Origin: Arcuatula senhousia
Lineage: Eukaryota > Mollusca > Bivalvia > Mytilida > Mytilidae
Direction of reading: 5' to 3'
Length of the DNA stretch: 64,000 nucleotides
Assembly (NCBI GenBank): GCA_963971305.1
Contig: OZ020306.1
Span: 70,529,022-70,593,021 of the forward strand
Position 1 is the first letter of the stretch, and every line of letters begins with the position of its first letter. This document shows positions 35,401-44,400 of the stretch, one piece after another. Made by a program: the position numbers and the translations under genes. The notes under the pieces were generated by a model, which saw only the letters and a list, made by a program, of their open reading frames with translations, did no database searches and was not told the origin of the DNA.

Positions 35401-38400
35401 GGACCCCTACCTTATGATGAGAGTACAATTAATACCCTCTCAAAGAGGGATTTCACCAGACTCAAGAAATCTCACTCATCATTCAAGTAAGTGATGAAAG
35501 ATGGTTAATGTTTATGATCAAGAACAAAGTAAAAACATAATTTTAAATAAGATTAAACGAAAATGATTGTATGGAAAAAAGAGCAAAAAGCGAAAAAAGA
35601 AAACAACACTTTCATTTCAAAAGTAAAAAGATAAAGGGAAGAAACACAATTTTTTTGAAGGTCACCTGCAAAGTTCTGCATAGAGGTCACTTTGGCATTT
35701 ATGGCTTCCTGCAGCATCACATTATTTTCTGACTCAGTTTGAAAAATAAATCATTCTGCAGTGTCTTGATATTTTGCATGTTGCCTCATTCTATATTGGT
35801 GGTGCAAAAGATTGCAGGAATAGAACTCATTTACTTCCTGTTAACCCAATTTAATCACAACAATAATGAAGTGTTTCAAAACATTCTTCCTCCTACACCA
35901 AAGTATGCATTTTTCTTTTTCAAGGTATAATCATTTTGAGGACATGTTTTAATTTTGATGAAATGTTTCAAAACATTTTTCTTTCACCAAAATACATGTA
36001 TGCATTTTTCTTCATCAAGGTATGATCATTTTGAGGACATGTTGACCCCTGAGGAGGAAGAGGAGGTCATGAGGGAGAAGAAGGTCAAGGAGGCAGCGTT
36101 CGCTGTGCTGAGGAAGAGGGATGGCGAATTACAGAAACTCAAAGAGGGAGAGTTCGCACCCAAGAAACCTCGCACCATGACTCAAGAGGAACAAGATAAG
36201 GCTTTCAAGAGTTACATGAAGATGTTCTATGATAAACCTCGGTTAACGGTAGGAACAACATGTTGTTTTCTAAGACAAGAAAAAATCAAAAGGTCATAAT
36301 TTAGGACAATTCAAATTATATCAGTTTCTAATAGTACTAGCAGAAATTGATTTCCTAGGAAAAACAAACTTAGGCTTTTAATTGAAGTTTAAAAAAATTA
36401 CAAGGTCAAAATTAAGGACAATACAAATTATATCAGTTTCTACTAGTACTAGCAAAAATTGATTTCTTAGGAAAAACAAACTTATGCTGTAAATTGGAGT
36501 TTAAAATATTAATTTTGAATGGGGTAGGAACTAAAATTTTATATCCCAGCTTAAATAATGGTAGGGGTGTTTATCCTCCATCCAGATGTAATAAGTTTCA
36601 AAATGATTGGACAACAGAAACTTCATTCACTCACTTGGATTTCTTGAAGCCTTTGCATATTCAAGACTGTTTTAGCTTACAAAACATTGTCTTTTACATA
36701 TTATTTTTTACAGATACCCCGAGATGATCCATATCCTAATGACATGTAGTTCAAAGACCCAAATATTCCTATCACTTATTATTATGTTTATTTACAGATA
36801 CCCCGAGATGATCCATATCCTAAAGACATGCTTTTCAAAGACCCAAATATTTCTATCACTTATTATTATGTTTATTTACAGATACCCCGAGATGATCCGT
36901 AACCTAATGACATGGTTTTCAAAGACCCAAATATTTCTATCACTTATTATTATGTATATTTACAGATACCCCGAGATGATCCGTATCCTAAAGACATGTA
37001 GTTCAAAGACCCAAATATTCCTATCACTTATTATTATGTTTATTTACAGATACCCCGAGATGATCCTTTCCCCAATGACATGTTGTTCAAAGACCAAAAT
37101 ATTTCTATCACTTATTATTATGTTTATTTACAGATACCCCGAGATGATCCTTTCCCCAATGACATGTTGTTCAAAGACCAAAATATTTCTATCACTTATT
37201 ATTATGTATATTTACAGATACCCCGAGATGATCCTTTCCCCAATGTCATGTAGTTCAAAGACCCAAATCTTCCTATCACTTATTATTATGTTTATTTACA
37301 GATACCCCGAGATGATCCTTTCCCCAACGACACAGTACAGGAAGCCCTCACTAAAGGACAAGAGGATGAAGGTATGGATAGATATGTTAGGTTTACGTTA
37401 TATAGAATGATAGAATTAGGTTTATAAAATCATGAAAATGTGATTTACTACTATCAGGGTTCCCACACCATCCTTGAATTCAAGGAAACCTGGAAAAGTC
37501 CTTGAATTTCATTTCAATGCTCAAAAAGCTGGAAAAATCCTTAAATTTTATCAAATATCCTTAAAAAACCCTGGAATTTTGTAATATTCAGATTTGTTGA
37601 CCCTTTCATAAAAAAAGGCCGAAAAATATTGGATTTTTAAAATTTTTGCGGACTACTAGTATTTTAATCCTTGAAAATGACCTCAATACCCTTGAACAGT
37701 CCTGGAAAAACCCTTGAATTTTGTGTCCAAAAAATAGTGGGAACCCTGTTAACTATGACAGTGGCCTACCAGAACCTAGTTTATTACTAGGACAGTTAGG
37801 AATTTTCTTAACTTGAAAATATTGTGATGTTTCAGGGCATTCAGACTATAGAAGTCTTGTTTGTTTATATGTGAAAGTCCTTAAATTTACCTAGTTCTGT
37901 TGATTCACTAATTTTTTTCGTGGGTATCAAACTTCGTAGTTTAATGAAAAGGATGATTCGTGGATTCTTAAATTTGTGGTTTTGAAGACTGCAGCATAAA
38001 GATCAATGTTAAATTTCCTTTTCATGGGGCATCAATTTATGTTGGTAAAGGCCACCCACGAAAACCACGAAAATTGATACCCCACAAATAATAATGAAAC
38101 CACAGTATTAGATAAAAAGATTCAGTTATTCAGGAAAGCTTTCAATTCTTATATGCATTATTTCAACTTCATTGAATTATTTCAAAAGAGACAACCAAAA
38201 TGATTTCATGCCTTTTCTTTGTTGTAGTTTAGATGAAAATAGTTGCTTTAGATAAAGATGATCTGCCACTAAATGCCATCTCATATCTTCTATTTCTTAC
38301 CTCTTGTGTCAATTATATTATTGAAATTAATGTTATTTCTAGTAAGAAATAAGCAAACACTTGGTAGCTTTTATAAATAGTAAATATGCTTTTATGCTGA

Positions 38401-41400
38401 ATTTTTCCATGCTTTTTACAAATGTTAATGCCTTCTTCTTTAGTACCTAAAATATTGCTCAGTAAGTAAGAGGACACAGTAATTATAGTCATCCACCAGA
38501 CAATATTGTGTATATGGGTTCATTCTAATGTATAGCAGCAAATCCCACTTAGATTAATAGCTAAGATTTCTCAAGCAATATTATTTTTTACAAAAATGCT
38601 TTATTCAAAGATTTTATATAAATTTTTTTTTTCATTTTTGATTTGTCAAGAATTTGCAAGCTAAATTGATATTCAGATCAACACACAAAAGTATAATTGA
38701 ATACATTGTTGATTATTGACAGAAAAGGGAGAAAAGAAAAGGGGAGGGAAACATATTATTTAGTCATGGATGATGTTCGGAATGTTCATAACACAGACTG
38801 ACATTATGTATATTTTCAATGTGAAAATTTTCATGTAATTGAAAACACCAAAGCTTCATTAAATGTTAAATTTATTGAAGCAGATATATTTATTTAATTA
38901 TCATGACTTATATGAATGCTAATTTTATGGTAACTTTTATTTTGTATTTGAGAAATCTAAGTTTTATGTAATTGTTGCTTTGCATGGCTTCCCCTTTATG
39001 ACTGCATCCTTCTCTGCTTTTGGTATCATTAAATTCTTTTTATTAAAATTTGATTTTCTATATGTCTACTATCAGATTTCTGACTAGAACCTTTCTTTTT
39101 CTTCATATCTAGTGATGTTGATGCATGTATAAATAATATAAATAATAATGAAAATAAGTTTTTCCGATATTTTTGTGTTGTGGTCTTTTGTAGATTGTAG
39201 TTCTAAAAACACGTGATGTTATATTTCTCTGTTTAGGGTTGCATGTAAATTTTCTTATTAGATCATTAGTAATTCAGTGTAATTAGGTTTAGAATGTACA
39301 CCATAAAATGAAGACTGGATAGAATAAAAACTTTTTTGTTTGATTGTGAAGTTCCAAGAAAGAAATACATACATATTTTTAAAAAAGTAACTGCCATTAC
39401 AAACAAGCCTAAAAAATATGAATTGGACAAATGAAAGAATTGTTTAGAAGGTAAAACCACATTTAAAAGGTAAAATCCAAATAAATAAATCATAATAAAA
39501 AGTTAAGATTTAATAAAATAATGTTGTTCTACCTTCTAAACAATTCATTTATTACTCCTTTACAAGCCACAGTGCAACATCTTTTTATTATTTAACTAAT
39601 TGGACAACTTGTCAATTTGAAGGCTGTTGGCTGTTTTTTTTTTTAAATTACAGCTAATTTATGTAGGTTTTATTGCATATATATACTCCACATCACATTA
39701 GCTTCCTTTCATCCTCTACATATAGAGAACATAATTTTTAATTTACGATTTCCTTCAGCGAGTCAACAATCTCTATATAGACATGATAAAAGTGTATTTT
39801 CAAAATATCATACTGATATGTTCAAATGAAAAAACTAATTTTTATTAAAATTTTAAACCAATTTTCAGATAGTGAACCTTGGAGACCAGAAAGAGAACCA
39901 TCAGGGTTTTTCCCTCCGCTGTCACGAGCAAGTACATTCCAGAAATCAGAGACCACACCAGAGCCACTTAAAGCCGCCTATGATAGTGCCACTAAGAGTG
40001 GCATGGTTCCTAATTCTGTGTTGACAAAGATATTGTGGCCTCCACCGCCACCACCCCCACCCAAAGACACATGGAAGCTACCTACCTTTGAAGATGGTAA
40101 ACTGGTTCCCCCAGAACCAGAGGAAGAGGTAAGAAATATTTGGTCACCTAAGGGAAATAACTCTCCATAAATCAGCTAAATGCTTTAGTCAAATTATTCT
40201 ACACAGAAAAAATGAAGCTTCTTAGTGATCAAAATAGGAAAATGACAAGTATCCTTGTTGTACAATGAAATGTTTATGCTTCAATAATTCAAATGTTAGG
40301 CAAAACTTTAATCATAAATTAAACTATGAAAGTAGTATGTGGGCATATAGTGTTGGGGTCCATTTGTCTGTCTGACCATCTGTCCCAAATGTTGCAATAC
40401 AGGGCATTATGTCTTTTGGACACATTCTTGTTTTTTGAAATAACGAAACTTTTTAGAAAATTCATCAATAGCTTTAATGTTATACACAATTTAAACCTGT
40501 TTTTTCTTCGTAGTAGATAGAATTAAGGTGTTTTTAAAAGACACAATAAGTAATAGGTATTCCTTTTTAGTTTTCTTGATTTTAATAGCAATTTAAATAA
40601 CAAGGAAGATTTATGAGTTTTTGTATCATTATTTTCTCATAATAGGAGGTTGTCGAGGAGGAAGAAAAACCTGCAGAGGAGGAAGAGAAGGCTGACCATG
40701 ACCTTGAATTTGTCATTGATGACTGGGGTGAAAAGGAGAGTATTAAATCAGAGGAGAGTCTGGTCCTGTCACCAAAGTCCCCAATTAAGAGGGAGGTCAC
40801 ATTCAATAAGAAGGATACTGTTCATGAGTTCGATAAGGATAAATCTCTGTCCCCGACGCCAGCTGCTAGTCGACAGTCAAGTCTAATGTCAAAGTTCAAG
40901 GACATTATGGCTAAACCACCAGAACAAAAGGTAAAAGGATGGGTTGCGATAAGACCCCTTTTCAGCCCACCATGAAAATAAAAAATAAAATTAGATAAAT
41001 TCTACCACAAAATGTCTTGTTGGAAAGGTAAATGTTTATATTTGTTGAAAATAGTCGTCTGTAGTATAAAAGTTTATTGTACTTTTTGGTAAATGGTGCT
41101 TGAAATGAACCACCTCAAATGATTTTAACATTGTACCTATGGAAAAGTGGTCAAATCGAGTGATATATATCCTTCCCGGAAGTATAGCCTTGCACGCGGA
41201 ACCAGCTCAATATTTTGTTCAAAAACTTGTATTACTAAAACACATTTTTGGTGAAAGTTTCAAGCTGGTTCCGCGTGCAAAACATTCTGAAAAATTAAAA
41301 AGACTATAATTTTTAACCTCGTAGTCAGTAGTTTCAAAATATTCAAAATATCTGGGTGTTCTTCGTTTTTCTTAAGATAAGTCATTAATTTAAATTCAAA

Positions 41401-44400
41401 ATTGTTGTTCAAAGTAATGTTGATATACCAGGAACCTGTAATAGAGTTGGCAAACACTGTCATCAAGTATATGAGCACAAAATTTGAAGTATCGAAGGTC
41501 TACCGTGAAATATTCCTTACATCAAGGTGAAATTTTCATTCAAAATTTGTCAATTTTGAACACGATTTTCCAACTTGTGTGTATGCAAAAGTATTAAAGA
41601 GTATCCTTTTAAAACAGTACAACCATTTGGCTACTAAATACGTTATATAGTAACAGGTTTGGAAATAATTTTTATTTTTCGCCTCTAGATGGGCCAAAAT
41701 AGGGCCTTATCGCAACCCATCCTTTGTTGGTTTTTATAGAATCAAGCTTTACGAAATGTATTTTTTGGCAGAGTTAATTAGAACATTTGTAAGGAAAAAG
41801 TTTAAGTATTAAGCAAATGGTTTTGCAACCATATCTTGAAATTAATTTAAAACATTGAACCAGTGAGTAATATTCAGTAAAAAATCATGTACATGTATAA
41901 GGTTTTTATAATTACAAAAAAATGAGAGATTGAAATTATTACTATAAATAAATATTGCCTCTTTGATTTTATTTAATGCACTAGTTCTTGGAACAATACC
42001 TTCAAATATTTTCAACAATATCTTTAGTTTTCTTTCCATCTTCCAGGATGATGATGATGATGCATCTACTGTGACCTTGACCCCAAGGTCACCGACAGAA
42101 ATAGCGGCATCAGTAAGATCCAAGGAAGCATCAATGATTAAGGATAAACTCCCAACCCCACCATCGGAGCCCAAACCTGCACTTAAACCTCCGTCCAGAA
42201 AAGAGGTCAAACCTCTTAAACCTCTCAATCTACCTCCGAGACCAGTAACGAGAGAGAAGTCTCCTCAGCCTACGATTGTCAAGCCGTCAGCTCCACCTCC
42301 ACCAGCAAGGGAGCCTACTCCACCCCGACCAGAGACCCCGTTACCTAACTATGTCACACAGTTCAAGGGCACAGATTGGTTTGAAAAGTATTATCCTAAC
42401 TGTAATGAAAATGTAAGTATACAATGATATCACAGAATGTGGGAAAGAAGGGGTACAAAAACTAATCAGAAATCAAGATATTATTAATCATTAACAGTAT
42501 TTTGGCTATATACAAAATTGACTTAAATTTTAAACAGTGATTTATTACTTAGCAATTTATAACATGCAAATTAAGATGTTATAGAAATAAATAATGATTT
42601 TGACTTTGTTTAGATGAATTGCTGGATTATAAATTCAAACTTTATTTGTTCTTGTGGTATTTATTAGCAATGATGATCAGATTTTAAATATGTCCTATTT
42701 TTCAGACATTCCCTAAACCATGGACCCCAGATAATTTCCTGACAATGATAAGTCGTCTGGTCCGAATCGCTGAATATATCTACAAAACTAAGATTACAGA
42801 TTCCATCTCCATGATTTACACCCAGGAGAACATCTCGGATGGTGTAGCCCACAATGTTACAAAGACCATCATATCGGTCCTAAACAGCCCAAAGGACCCA
42901 CCCACATGTCTGGCTGATGACCAGAAGGCCTTTATCGTAGCGGCCCTACAAGCCCTAACCAAGATGGGCATCAAAGATAAAGAATTTATAACTGAGATGA
43001 TGGTCCAATTCTTAGATGGAGATAAGGAAATTAGGTAGGGAGTCTACAGTTTTTGCTGGACTTCATTAAGTGAGAATCCATGTACTAGTATATGCTGGTT
43101 GAGTTCATTTACAAGAGAGTGTTCATCTGCATAACACAATTACATCACCTACATAATTATTTTGTGCACATCTTTAACAATACCGTAAATTGGAATATTT
43201 TGGATGTAGCTTTATTTTGGTTTATTTGGCGCCTCACATAAATGTGCCAAAATTAAACACACCAAAATTAGCTAAGAATGCATAGAATTAATGTACTAGA
43301 TGTGACATGTTGACAAAAATAGTCGAAATTAAGTAAAAAAGAAACAAGGCATTGAATAACAATGTAAATAATGATAAAAACTCCTTTCTCAATGTCATTT
43401 TTTAGTTTATTTCTGAATGAACATTTTTACTTACTTAATTGATAAATTAATTAGGATATAATAATTGCTTGTTAAGATATCAAATGCCTTGTTGTTAAAA
43501 GCCTATATATTTACTAATTAGCTTGGGTATGAAAACATACGCCAACCAATGTTAAAGAGTAGAATTGGGAATTCAATATAATTTCAATTAACTAATCATT
43601 GTTTGGATGAGGTAAGAACATTCTCGAAAGCGCCAAAATAATACACACCAAAATTATACATGGCCATTTTGATCTAAAACCGCAAAAATATCCCTACACC
43701 AAAATATCCCAATTTACGGTAATATATTCAAAGAGAACCAACATATTGTTCTATTTTAGTACTTAGTATAATTTCCCTGTCTTTCAACGCTTTAACTCTT
43801 TGATTTGTTGACTAAAAAATGGAGTGAAAAAAATGTTGTTTTCAGATGGTTCATGTTGGAAATGTAATGTGAAAGGGGGTAAAACATTTTAGTAAAAGTT
43901 TTCTCCTCAACAACTACATATCACAGCTTGTTAATTGATATACAGTATCAGCATGGGTCCTCTATTATGAGATTCAATTTCAGGCCTACCTACTTCATGT
44001 TTAATAAAATCTGACTATTCCTTTCTTTTACCTATTGTTATTCTTTCAGGACAATTACAATAGACACTTTGACATCATGTGGATTACAAGACCGGGAGAA
44101 ATACTTTGTCAAGGAACTGGACTCATGGGATATCTGGAATGTCGAGGAGTCAGACAGGAAAGCTGATTTACGAAAAATGGTTCATTCCTGGCTTGATAGG
44201 TATGCCATAATCAAATCTGTCACATTAGCTTGATTTTCCTTTATAGAATAGATTTCCTATTACATGGAACTGCTTTTTTAAAGTTATCCCCCTTTAGTGA
44301 TTTGCATCCCTTCAATTAGATGGAAATTTTTCAGGGTTTCTTCACCAGATTAATTCTTGCTTTAATCAAAATAGTTGAATTAAATGTATAACAATTTCTT

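Noticed and set aside
36724..37410. 228-codon open frame on the plus strand with seven repeats of SLIIMFIYRYPEMI-type text
   Set aside because: It is in the wrong phase for gene A and exists only because the exon 17 array has an 84-bp (28-codon) period. The repeats include intron and acceptor sequence.
42664..42852. Minus-strand frame across gene A exon 21
   Set aside because: Antisense shadow of a well-supported coding exon.
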